Of a DNA stretch of 64,000 nt, positions 1-8,532 are shown one piece after another (position 1 is the stretch's first letter; the number at the start of each line of letters is the position of its first letter). A program made the translations under genes and the position numbers. The notes beneath the pieces are model-generated. The model was not told the DNA's origin, ran no database searches, and saw only the letters and a program-made list of their open reading frames with translations. Origin of the DNA: Mesostigma viride (Eukaryota > Streptophyta > Mesostigmatophyceae > Mesostigmatales > Mesostigmataceae); NCBI GenBank assembly GCA_009746045.1, contig RPFO01000041.1, positions 2,276,613-2,340,612 on the forward strand, read 5' to 3'.

Positions 1-298
1 CAATGTGTCTAAACATGATTATTCTGTGCTCAAAATTAGGCAGACTTTCTCAAAAGTCAGGGAACTATATGGGAATATGTGATTTGGTCCCAATATGTTT
101 GCCCACTGCCCTAGTAAAAATGTGACTAAAATAGCTTCTTTTTCTATTTTTAGCGCGTTACCGGTGTATGGTGGGGGCTAGTATCCCCCCCAAGTGGCTG
201 GAAAAATGTTTTTTTATCATATTTATGGTCCGCAATCATCTTTGGATTTTTAGCACATGCATAGATAGGTATGGTTTCCAGAAAAGTGCCCTTTAGGC
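1..298. other. Left-edge noncoding stretch
   Basis: AT-rich sequence with T runs and no credible reading frame. It may be the 5' flank or an upstream intron of the pseudogene that begins at 299. No repeat or RNA gene was recognised. Confidence 0.4.
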
Positions 299-1881
299 AT
301 GTCCCCTCCCCTTAAGTCCAGGTACGTGATTAACCAGATTAACGGTCTGCTCATGGGGGATCCCGACCTGCAGGCCTTTGAGTTCCACTACATGGGGGAG
401 CAGCATGGGAAGGGGGAGGTGGATGGTCAAGGAGCGAAGTGCAAGTGCGTCTTGAGGGAAATGCAGAGGATTCCCGAAAACCAGCACATACTTGAGACCC
501 ACCAGCTAGTCGCCTACTTGAACCAGAACTGGCAGGGCGGCAAGACATCGAGCAGGGAGTCGGCCCGCGCGCGGGCAGAGAACGTCACTCGCCACTTCTT
601 CCTTTTACCCCCGGTACGGAATTTTGTGTTATTTCAGGTTTTAAGACGTCAACTGCCGATGTTCTACAAAAATTCAAACCCAATAAAGGTATCTCTGCAG
701 AGAGACCCTATATACTGTCCATGGCTTGCTTTTCTTTTAGGTATAAAATTTTGCTTGATCTATCGGTATGAAGGGGTCTCTCTGCAGCTATACCCTGTGT
801 CGAATTTCGATCACTCGATGTCTTGTCATATGTTGTTTTCATGATTCGAATGGGGTCTCTCTGCAGCTATACCCTGTGTCGAATTTCGATCACTTGATGT
901 CTTGTCGTATGTTGTTATTATGATTCGAATTGGGTCTCTCTGCAGCTATACCCTGTCTGTGTCGAATTTTGATGACTGTATGTCTTGTCGTTAATTTTTT
1001 TTTTGGTAAGGGGTCTAGTTGTACAAGCGAATGCTTATACTTTTTATGCGCAAACCTCTGCAGCTATACCCTGTCTTATTGGTTTTTGGTCAATTTTGCT
1101 AACTTGAACGGTATTCTATTTGTCCTAACTATTTGATGACAGGACGTCGAGTCCGGCCGACGCGCGGAGGTTGAGAAGGTGCCTGGCATCAAGCAGGCGC
1201 ATTGGTGGCGACTGGACAAGTCCGACCCTGGCCTTTTGATGATGAGGCGCTATTCCTGCTACTGTCCGCACCTGTTTGGCTGGGCGGTTTGAGGGATGTC
1301 GAAGCGAGTGGTCGTTTATCATCGACTTCAATGATGCAGGAAGCTCGATGAAAACTGTCCGTTTGCTGCCACCGAGCCAGCCGAACCCTCCGGTTCGCAT
1401 GGTGACGCGCGGGGAGCAGCTGAAGGACAAGCGGGAGGCGATGGGCCGGCAGATGAGACTCCACGACTATGTGGCAGTTCCATCGGACAAGGACACGGAT
1501 CACGATCCCATCCACCCGTTCTGGTTGGCTGAGGTGGTAAGCGAAGCCGGGCCGATCGTGTTAGACGAGAACTTCGAGAGGTGGGTTGAGGGCCGGAACG
1601 GACGGGAGAAGGAGCTGTTCCTCGCCGGGAACGGCATTCTTCCCGTTCGGATTTGGAAGCGGGATAAGCATGACCCCCTGCATTTCACGCTCAACGTTGA
1701 GGATTGGCCACAGTCACGCCAGCCCGAGCTTGTGAATTGCTATCTCTGCGTCGCTCCGGCTCTCCGGCTAGAAGCACGCGTACGCAGCGACGGAATGTGT
1801 GCCGACATCAGGATGAGCAAGGAGCTCGACAAGTGGCTTACCACGCTGGTGATCAAGGATGAAGCCCCGGACTTAAACTAG
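299..1881 (+). pseudogene. Two-exon transposon-associated protein with a frameshift
   Basis: Exon 1 is 299-613 and exon 2 is 1143-1881, joined in frame by a GT-AG intron at 614-1142. Exon 1 carries the motif HGKGEVDGQGAKCK, a signature I associate with uncharacterised proteins of eukaryotic DNA transposons (HGKG..DG.G...K); I cannot name the family. Exon 2 continues with a Cys-rich segment (CYCP then C-x9-C) and a BAH-like stretch with WLAEVV. An extra base near 1269 shifts the frame inside the Cys-rich segment, so the coding sequence is broken unless this is a sequencing error. The start at 299 is the first ATG; the true N-terminus may lie upstream of the window. Translation after the shift runs to the TAG at 1879-1881. 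Confidence 0.5.
773..1003. repeat. 79-bp tandem repeat inside the intron
   Basis: Three copies starting at about 773, 852 and 931 share GGGTCTCTCTGCAGCTATAC followed by a run beginning CCTGTGTCGAATTT. The period is 79 bp. A fourth partial trace (CTGCAGCTATACCCTGTC) occurs near 1059. The array lies wholly within the intron at 614-1142. Confidence 0.75.
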
Positions 1882-2173
1882 AACTTGGGGTCTCGCTGCG
1901 GGTAGACGACGCCCTAGTTTCGGCTCGTATTATCTATATAGTGGGACTTCAGTAGGGTGTAAAAAGGTGCCCGCATATATTGTTTATATTTTTCGAGATC
2001 TTCATGTGGTCAAGTTTAAGGATAGTTGATAATTTTTGGCGGCCATTAATTAACAGTTATTTTTTACTGCAACATATTTGTATGCTGTATATTTAAATAG
2101 TTAAATAATGATAAGGATTTTGATATTTTTTTGCACAATCTATTCGACATTTGTTTCTGCAAATGTCGAGAAT
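1882..2173. other. AT-rich spacer
   Basis: No reading frame of interest. A short perfect hairpin with CGACATTT/AAATGTCG arms lies at about 2147-2170, immediately before the fold-back element. Confidence 0.4.
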
Positions 2174-2383
2174 TTATTGCTCCACCCCCACCAAAAAATC
2201 GTTCCGGAACTGTTCGAAGAGAATAGCAATGACAGGATTCGAACCCGGGTCCACATTGATGTTCGGAGTGAGGTAGGCCAGCCATCATGTTCCGCACTCA
2301 AATCTGGCTCGGGTCCGATCCCTGGCAGTGCTCTTCGCTTCGAACAGCTCCGGAACAAGTTTTTTGTGGGGTTGGAGCAATAA
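2174..2383. repeat. 210-bp fold-back element with tRNA-like T-arm
   Basis: The two ends are inverted copies: about 50 bp starting TTATTGCTCCA at 2174 pairs with the sequence ending GGAGCAATAA at 2383. The inner halves also match each other in inverted orientation, for example around 2232-2266 and 2288-2326, so the whole unit is an old imperfect palindrome centred near 2278. The minus strand at about 2235-2247 reads GGTTCGAATCC, a perfect match to the RNA polymerase III B box of tRNA T-arms. It could be a snap-back SINE or a fold-back DNA element. No A box or complete tRNA cloverleaf was found. Confidence 0.6.
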
Positions 2384-2537
2384 ATACTCATTTGCCGGGC
2401 ACAGGCGTCATTCCGCCTAGTACAATTGCGTCACTGACATTTTTGTCTGGGTGCGGTACGAACCAATAACGCAATATTTAGTATCTAATCGCCGCTGCTC
2501 TTGCTGAATTTCAACCGGAAGCTGAAAAAGGTGTCCG

Positions 2538-3140
2538 GTGAAGCGAATAGTAGTGACTGGTGGTCGTGCCCTTCCATTACTCCTTATCGACAAATTTTGG
2601 GTTCTACCTGCAGTGATAACCCTTGCGCGTCTGGCTGTCGGGGTCACTAATTTCCTGTCGATTGCAAGCAGCCAAGCTTGCCGAAATTTAACACTGTCAC
2701 AAATGGAGCAGAGCGATATTTTCGGTTCTCAGCATACCTATCTGATGGTCGACAAAAATGAGCACGCTGCAAGCATCAGAATTGATGTAGAGTTGCTCGG
2801 ACCTTCTGCACAGTGGGGTGCAGGTGTCATTGCATTCGGCAATGGCATGATCGATCTGGTGCCACCCGATTCAGATTTGAACCCTGCTTACCAATGCGTG
2901 CCTGACAATCAGGCGAGAGTGGTGGTGGAGAGCACGGAAATTCCGGGCTCTCCCAATGTATCAATGATGCGCCTGAGGGCTGAGGCCCAGCAGGAGTTCC
3001 TGGCTGCTGCGGAGAACGGCGGGGCCAAGTGGAACACCAAAATGTATGCAGGCGAGCCTCCCAACTACAGGGGATACCTGTACCAGGGCGTGTACTCCTT
3101 CGGCGATTTCGACGTCGACGGATGGGGCACCTTTTTCTAG
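2538..3140 (+). CDS. Hypothetical protein
   Basis: The open frame ends at TAG 3138-3140. The first in-frame ATG is at 2704, giving about 145 residues; the longer frame from 2538 has no ATG start and may be an exon whose upstream part is missing. The C-terminal half is acidic and aromatic (YRGYLYQGVYSFGDFDVDGW). No domain was recognised. Coding character is suggested by an even composition and the absence of repeats, but nothing in the context supports a function. Confidence 0.4.
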   Translation: MKRIVVTGGRALPLLLIDKFWVLPAVITLARLAVGVTNFLSIASSQACRNLTLSQMEQSDIFGSQHTYLMVDKNEHAASIRIDVELLGPSAQWGAGVIAFGNGMIDLVPPDSDLNPAYQCVPDNQARVVVESTEIPGSPNVSMMRLRAEAQQEFLAAAENGGAKWNTKMYAGEPPNYRGYLYQGVYSFGDFDVDGWGTFF

Positions 3141-4067
3141 GCGCAATGCCTAAGTTGTCAAATACTCGACAATGTCGACTTTATGTGCACATCTCTGGGG
3201 TGGACCCGGCCGCCTTGGGACCAGGGGGGGAATATTCGAGTCTACTCCCTGGTACTCGGGAGTATCTTGGATATACTAGAATATATCTATAGTAGCTTTA
3301 GATATTTTTTTTCCTGGCCAGGGACCCTGTCAAAATTTGAAGGGGAAACCAGCCGGGTGTCAATATCTGACAGGGCCCCGTCACCGACCAGGTGATGGGG
3401 CTTTTTTGCTTTAGGAGCACCCTGGCGGAGCCTATTTCCACCCTGGTTATATCAGGCCTAGTAGCCAGCCAATCGGGGGGTGACACGTGGCAGTCTGCCG
3501 GGTATGGGGGACCAGGGAGGGGGAGAAAATATCCCCACCCCCTGGCTAATAACCAGGGCGGGGTGTGGGTTTCTCAGGGTCTGAGCCGGGGTTTTGGCTG
3601 GGTCTCCCTCAGGTAGTGAGAAAGCCTTTTCAGGGGGTAAATATTAGTATTTTGGCACCCTGCCAGGTGGTTTTGGGACCCTGAAAGGGGGTTGGCTTGC
3701 GATAATGTTGGCTCCACGTCAATAGGGGGTTCTTGGCCGGCTGTGGCGCTTTTGGGGGCACTCCTACGGCTTCGCAAGGTAACCCCCTATTTACTGCTTG
3801 TTTTGCTATTTAAATTGAATAGGCAATGGATATATGTTGTTAATTAATTGATTATTGAATAGGACACCATACTGCTTTATTGTAGGGCCCTGGATAGCCC
3901 TTTATTCTTCTGGTCGGCTGTTGCCAGTCCCATTCCTTCTCCTTAGCCTTATTGTTCAGGGGTGGCTGTTAGGAGGTAAAAAGTTCCCATCCCCTGAAGT
4001 GGGAAAGTGAGAGCTCTGCCTGCGTTGTTGCCCTCTTTATTGCGCGCGTGCAGATGGCCAGGGTCGA
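3141..4067. other. Noncoding spacer rich in short inverted repeats
   Basis: No credible gene. It is a GC-rich stretch with many CCAGGG/CCCTGG words and one strong hairpin followed by T residues, listed separately. Confidence 0.45.
3375..3407 (+). terminator. Stem-loop followed by six T residues
   Basis: GCCCCGTCACC, loop GACCA, then GGTGATGGGGC (11-bp stem with one G-T wobble), followed by TTTTTT. In a bacterium this would be called an intrinsic terminator. In this eukaryotic or viral setting it may be a transcript-end hairpin, as used by some giant viruses, or a chance fold. It lies between a hypothetical gene on the plus strand and a gene on the minus strand. Confidence 0.35.
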
Positions 4068-5126
4068 CTAGTATCGCATGGCCTTCTTGAGGATGTCGCG
4101 GCACTCGTCGATCACGTCTTGCACGACTTTGCGCGGGTCGTCCCCGTCGTCCAGGTCCCTCTTGCGCTTGATGCCGACGTCCATGAACTGGTTGGCCACG
4201 TCCACGTATCTGTCCAGCAGCTCCTGCCTGCGCTCCTGGTAGGCGGCCTTCCACTTGGCGGCCTCGGCCTCGAACCTGTCCCTCTCCTGCTCGAGGTTGA
4301 ACTTGTCCTTGTCGGCCTTCCGCTCGGTGGCCAGCTCGTCCTGGAAGTGCTGCTTGGCCTGGAACTTGAGCTCCTTGTGGATGGCGGTGACCTGGGCCTG
4401 CGCGTCCTCCACCTTGGCGGCGTGCTCCTTGTTGGCCTGCACCATGGCCTTGTTGGCCTCCACCAGCTCCTTCTGGGCCTTGGCTGCATCCGCTCGCTCT
4501 TGCTCCGAGACAGCGACCTTGCCCGCCAGGTCCTTCAAGAGGGCCACCTGCAGGTTGTGGTGCTGGTGGATGAGGGCCAGCTGCCTCTCCTGGTGCTCGG
4601 ATACCACGGCCAGCAGGCGATTCTCCATCTCCTCGTCGCGAGCCTTGCCGTTGTCCACGTCCTGGGCGTAGATGCCCAGTGCCAGCTCGGCCACCTTGAG
4701 GGAGTCGCCCGCGAACAGCTCGCTGGCCACCTTCATGGCCACCAGACCAAAGGCCGGGAAACGCTGTACAGCCAGGGTAAAAAGGAACACCTTGCTAGCA
4801 TACTGGCCAGATACCGCTGAACGTCCAGGCACGTCGCGCAGGGTGCAGTCCACTCCGTTATCCTCCAGCACGTTCATGATGTCTTGCACGGCGGCCGTAG
4901 AAAGCGCCCGGTCTACCATCTCCTTTTGACGACGACCGTGAGACAGGAGCTTGGTCACATTCCCTTCTCCAGTAGCCTTGGAAAACGGGATAAGTGCCTC
5001 GCACCCCTTGAACGTGCGGAACTCGTACTCATCAGCAAACTCCTTGCAGTCCTGCGGCAGCTCATCAAAGGGCACAAGGCCAAAGTAGTCTTGGCGCAGG
5101 GAGGGGGAGTTGCCGACGAGAGCCAT
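4068..5126 (-). CDS. Virus-type KilA-N-like coiled-coil protein
   Basis: 352 residues starting at the ATG at 5126. Residues 1-150 form a globular region with GQYASKVFLFTLAVQRFPAF, which resembles the end of KilA-N/MSV199 domains of large DNA viruses (an aromatic-rich helix after a G-x-Y turn). Residues 160-350 are a long charged coiled coil rich in Glu, Lys, Ala and Gln (KDKFNLEQERDRFEAEAAKW). This architecture, a DNA-binding N-terminus with a coiled-coil tail, is common among giant-virus KilA/Bro-type proteins whose exact role is unknown. The domain assignment is by eye and tentative; reading frame and start are well supported. A TATA-like box and a palindrome lie upstream. Confidence 0.7.
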   Translation of the reverse strand: MALVGNSPSLRQDYFGLVPFDELPQDCKEFADEYEFRTFKGCEALIPFSKATGEGNVTKLLSHGRRQKEMVDRALSTAAVQDIMNVLEDNGVDCTLRDVPGRSAVSGQYASKVFLFTLAVQRFPAFGLVAMKVASELFAGDSLKVAELALGIYAQDVDNGKARDEEMENRLLAVVSEHQERQLALIHQHHNLQVALLKDLAGKVAVSEQERADAAKAQKELVEANKAMVQANKEHAAKVEDAQAQVTAIHKELKFQAKQHFQDELATERKADKDKFNLEQERDRFEAEAAKWKAAYQERRQELLDRYVDVANQFMDVGIKRKRDLDDGDDPRKVVQDVIDECRDILKKAMRY

Positions 5127-5195
5127 GGTCGTGGTATACCATATGCCAAGAAAGTTTCTGGCGCTCTGTAAGCGCGCATTGTCGCGTGCTGAGAC

Positions 5196-5225
5196 AAGTC
5201 AGCACCAGTGCTGACTTTTTATAAG
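5196..5225 (-). promoter_or_regulatory. TATA-like box with adjoining palindrome
   Basis: Read on the minus strand, CTTATAAAAAG (5215-5225) is followed by a perfect palindrome, AAGTCAGCAC-CA-GTGCTGACTT (5196-5217). It lies about 70-100 bp upstream of the start at 5126. It is plausible as a core promoter with an operator-like dyad. Confidence 0.45.
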
Positions 5226-5230
5226 ACCAG

Positions 5231-5370
5231 TTGATAACCGCGTATCAAGCCTCGACTAAGTACGCATACATGTGGAATAATTCTTGCATTCCCCATTGCA
5301 CTATTGACAATCGCGTATCAAGCCTCGACTAAGTGGGCATTTATGCCCAACTAATTCTCGCATCCCCCGA
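5231..5370. repeat. 73-bp tandem duplication
   Basis: Two copies starting at 5231 and 5304 share CGCGTATCAAGCCTCGACTA and diverge afterwards. They lie upstream of the divergent gene pair, so they may carry promoter elements. Confidence 0.65.
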
Positions 5371-6090
5371 ATGCACACTCTGCACCGCCGTCGGTGCTCG
5401 CGGCTCGCGGTCCGGCGCGGTCGTCAGGGTGGGCGGAGATAATTTACCGCGCTCGATAGGCGAGCGGGCCGGGTGGCGGTGGACCGGCTCGGGCGAACTG
5501 GGTCCACCGCGGGGGCGGGTGCGCGAGGGAGGGGGCGCGGCGGGGCCGGGAGAGGGGTCGACGGTTAGAACTCCGTCCCGAAGTCCGTCCACCGTGGGGG
5601 GGCGGGAAAGGGCCGCGAGGGGGTGACGACTTCACTCGCGGGGCGGGAGGGCCGGGAGGGGGGGTGACGGTGGACGCAGTTCGATGGACGCAGTTGAAAA
5701 TTTTTTTGGAGGGGAGGGTTTTTTTGAAAGGGGGTATACGGGTGGGTGTATGCATCATGGGGTGATGATCATGGGGTCATCATCACGGGGTGACGGGAGG
5801 GATGGCTTTTCATTCCCCATAACTTTTATGCTCTTCAAAAAAAAAAAGAAAAAAAGAACTGGGTCCATCGAACTGCGTCCACTTCGACGGTCGACAACCC
5901 CGTCTGGGAGGGTCTTTTATTCCGCGAGGCCGCGAGAGGGCCGTTTGGGCGTGCGACGGTGGACGCAGTTCGGTCCGGCGATGACGCGCGGGGCGGGTTT
6001 CTCGCGGGGTGACCGGCACCGGGAAGGGGGGCGGGTGGACCGCGTTCGTTCCGCTCCCGGTTTTATGTCCGCCTACATTGACATCGCGGC
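5371..6090. other. GC-rich spacer with a recurring 15-bp motif
   Basis: No gene recognised. GGTGGACGCAGTTCG occurs at 5669-5683 and 5958-5972, a partial copy lies at 5685-5695, and an inverted copy lies at 5869-5882. A related dyad, GCGGTGGACC with GGTCCACCGC, flanks 5474-5506. A pure A run lies near 5838-5848. The frames that run through this region are GC-driven. Confidence 0.5.
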
Positions 6091-6393
6091 ATGTCTGTCG
6101 GTCTGGACCAGGTGCTAACGTGCTACCGGTGCGGCGGCTCGGTGGATCTCGAGGAGGCGTGGAACTCCTGCGAGGGCGAGCTCGTGCACTTGTACGTGCA
6201 TTACTTGTATGGAGAGGGGCTCGAGGCGCGCCCACCGCACATCGCGTGCCGAGAATGCGGAGAGGAGGCTATGGATGAATGCGGGTGTTGGTACGAGCGC
6301 ATGAGTCTGGACGCCCTGCTCATACTCTGCAACCTCAAGGGGTCGCGGCTGCCGGAGATACTGTATGGCGATGGGCTCACCCCCATGATGTGA
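6091..6393 (+). CDS. Small zinc-ribbon protein
   Basis: 100 residues from the ATG at 6091 to TGA at 6391-6393. Two CxxC knuckles (CYRCGG at residues 11-16 and CRECGE at about 53-58), followed by CGCW, point to a zinc-binding ribbon. An AATAAA signal follows at 6477-6482. Short zinc proteins of this sort are frequent in large DNA viruses. Function unknown; it might bind nucleic acid or act as a transcription accessory factor. Confidence 0.6.
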   Translation: MSVGLDQVLTCYRCGGSVDLEEAWNSCEGELVHLYVHYLYGEGLEARPPHIACRECGEEAMDECGCWYERMSLDALLILCNLKGSRLPEILYGDGLTPMM

Positions 6394-6517
6394 CTGCTCA
6401 TCATGAAAACACGGGAAATATTTAGTCAATAACTTGTAATTACTACCAAGCATGCAGCCACACTTTAATGACAAACAATAAACGTTTACGATCGGCTGCG
6501 AGATAAACACTTGTCCC

Positions 6518-7153
6518 TCACGGACGCCAGGGGGGGGAGACCTTCCTGGCCACTCTCCTGGCCCTCTTCCTGGGCGCCGGCGTCTGAGCGTCCGACGCGC
6601 CCCAGTGGGGGTCACACGACCACCAGAGGGGGTCACACGAGACAGTGGCCGCGGTGATCGGCGGCGCGGTCCACTTGCCCGAGTCCCTCAGCTGGACCCA
6701 CAAGGGCTCCCCCCAACCGGTGGGAGCGACCTTCTTCTCCTCCTCCTTGTCCCAATACGCCTTCCGGGCCTTGTCCCATACCGCGACGGTCGGCATCGAG
6801 TACCAGCACACCAGCGTGTAATGCTCGGGTATGAGATTGCCGTGCCGCTGGACGGAGCCGACCCCGAGGTTCATCCTCATCTGGCGGTAGTAGTCGGTGT
6901 GGCCGGTGTCCAAATCGGCCCAGGGGTAGCACGCCGCCCAGTAGTAGGCGGTGATCCTGCGCATCTCGATGACCAGCGCGGTGATCCTCTGCACCTTCTC
7001 CGCCTCCTCCCTGTCATCGGACGTCTTCTGCAGGACGACCTCCAGACACTTGTAGACCTTGTGGAGTGACTTGCGGATGACCCCGTATCGGGTGTCCCCG
7101 AACGCATCCCACTCGGGGGTGCCCTCCCTGTTCTTGATATCCGGGTCCGGCAT
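6518..7153 (-). CDS. Hypothetical protein with basic C-terminus
   Basis: About 211 residues if started at the ATG at 7153 (MPDPDIKNREGTPEW); the open frame continues upstream to 7246 without another ATG. The C-terminus is strongly basic (APRKRARRVARK), a plausible nuclear localisation or nucleic-acid-binding tail. The middle is rich in Trp, Tyr and Arg. No family was recognised. It is convergent with the zinc-ribbon gene at 6091-6393, only about 125 bp apart, which fits compact viral packing. Confidence 0.55.
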   Translation of the reverse strand: MPDPDIKNREGTPEWDAFGDTRYGVIRKSLHKVYKCLEVVLQKTSDDREEAEKVQRITALVIEMRRITAYYWAACYPWADLDTGHTDYYRQMRMNLGVGSVQRHGNLIPEHYTLVCWYSMPTVAVWDKARKAYWDKEEEKKVAPTGWGEPLWVQLRDSGKWTAPPITAATVSCDPLWWSCDPHWGASDAQTPAPRKRARRVARKVSPPWRP

Positions 7154-7293
7154 ACAGCACGCCGGATAGTTGTGGGGATCCCACAGACTGCATCGCGACC
7201 GTGCAGGGGTGTGAACGGAGCAGAGAACACGCGTGTGAATTTTCAATGCAATTAATCAACAAATTCAATCAAGACCCCATCACCACCAATATA

Positions 7294-7413
7294 ATGGAGG
7301 ACACAGACCATGATTCGGCGACGACCGGCGTAAAACGACAGTGTGAGGTTTTAAAATTACCTGCAGGCCTTGAAGGCCACCAGGAGCTCCCCCAGTGTGA
7401 GCTGGTTCCATGA
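7294..7413 (+). pseudogene. Possible truncated gene start
   Basis: An ATG at 7294 opens MEDTDHDSATTGVKRQCEV, in divergent orientation to the gene ending at 6518. After about 7350 the sequence becomes the opposite strand of a transposase-like fragment, at a TTTTAAAA stretch that contains TTAA. It looks like the first 19 codons of a gene cut by a transposon. The evidence is thin. Confidence 0.3.
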
Positions 7414-7554
7414 GGAGCTGGAAAAATTCCAGACATTGCTGATGGCCAGGTCCATGAAGGTCTGTACCATGACCCTGGCCCAGGCCCCCCTCTTCTTGGC
7501 CTGGAAGATCTTTAGAGGGTCATATTTACCCATCCTATCCCAGCTTGTACCCAT
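7357..7554 (-). pseudogene. piggyBac-like transposase C-terminal fragment
   Basis: 65 residues with an arrangement resembling the end of piggyBac-type DDE domains: a DRMGKYDP turn, a KKRGAWARV segment, then a helix FMDLAISNVWN and LGELLVAFKACR. piggyBac elements insert at TTAA, and a TTAA occurs at the upstream edge near 7350. Only the tail is present, with no N-terminal catalytic residues. Similarity is by eye and modest. Confidence 0.35.
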
Positions 7555-8532
7555 TTATCGTCCGCCGGGCTTCTAACGGTTTCGATATTTCCCTGCCGCG
7601 TTCGCGGCTTCGTCGCGGCAAATCCTGCAAAGAAAGACGAATTCCGCTGCACTCGCTAAATTGTTGCCGCTGTTCCGCGCAATTCCTGGGCAGTAATTCA
7701 AGATTGCAATAAACAAGTGAGATAACACAACCGGCGAAAATCCTGTCACAAATAGTCATTAAAAGCCTGAACACACACACACACACACAGTCTCAAGAGG
7801 CACCCACCACTCCACAAGGGTATTTGTTGTGCTTTGTCCTTTTCCCCCCTCCCGGTAGACGCGGCGGCAATCTGGTAACTGCAGCATGCATGCATGCCCA
7901 TGGTTGGCGCGCGTCTGCCGCGTCCACCGTCGACCGGGCGCGTGTACGGCTGGAAACGCGAAATTGGCTGCTAGTACGAATCCAGTGCAGTATATGTGGT
8001 ACTGCCCCTTGTTTACCGCCGGTACTGTCAAGTGCACCGAGTATACCGCCGGTACTACCCCAGTACCCCAAGTGTGGCTGATTCTGACCTCCGCCGGTCC
8101 AACCAGATTTTTCCCGCGTCTGGCGCGTGAGTCCCAAATTAGCAGGAGGTTTTTTGCTTGCATGACAACCCAACAAGACACTTCATTCATAATAATGCCA
8201 AGAGGGCCAGAAGGAGGTGCAAGCGGCCAAGAATTGCAGCATTGAGAGTGCCCAGGGCTGATAAGCAGGGGCCACTCTGAAAATTGTTCATTGCTTTGAG
8301 TGATTCCTGCCGGCTTTACGATGTCGGCTTACGTTGCAGCCGCGGGTGAGTGCAAATGCGTCGAATTACGCGGCACGAATCGCGTTTCCTCCCGGATCGC
8401 TTAATGAATGGGGTTTCTTTTGCATGGATGGCCAGGTGTTTGCCCAGAGCTGCATGGATGGCATTCCGCCGCGACTGCTGATGAAAGATAGCCATGCATC
8501 CTCTCCTGTCACTCTTTTTGCCATGTGTGCAG
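7555..8532. other. Noncoding stretch upstream of the SET gene
   Basis: It contains an (AC)n microsatellite at about 7772-7789 and one copy of the hairpin word GCCGCGTTCGCGGC (7595-7608) that recurs further right. Part may be 5' exon or intron of the SET gene; no start could be fixed. Confidence 0.4.

Noticed and set aside
2230-2260. tRNA gene on the minus strand
   Set aside because: Only the T-arm word is present; no anticodon or D arm fold, and it lies inside a palindrome.
4119-4820. Plus-strand Leu/Val-rich ORF opposite the coiled-coil gene
   Set aside because: Mirror of Glu/Lys/Gln-rich codons on the minus strand; no ATG context and extreme composition.
5333-6118. Arg/Pro/Gly-rich ORFs in the GC-rich spacer
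   Set aside because: Open in several frames on both strands because of GC content; no conserved motif.
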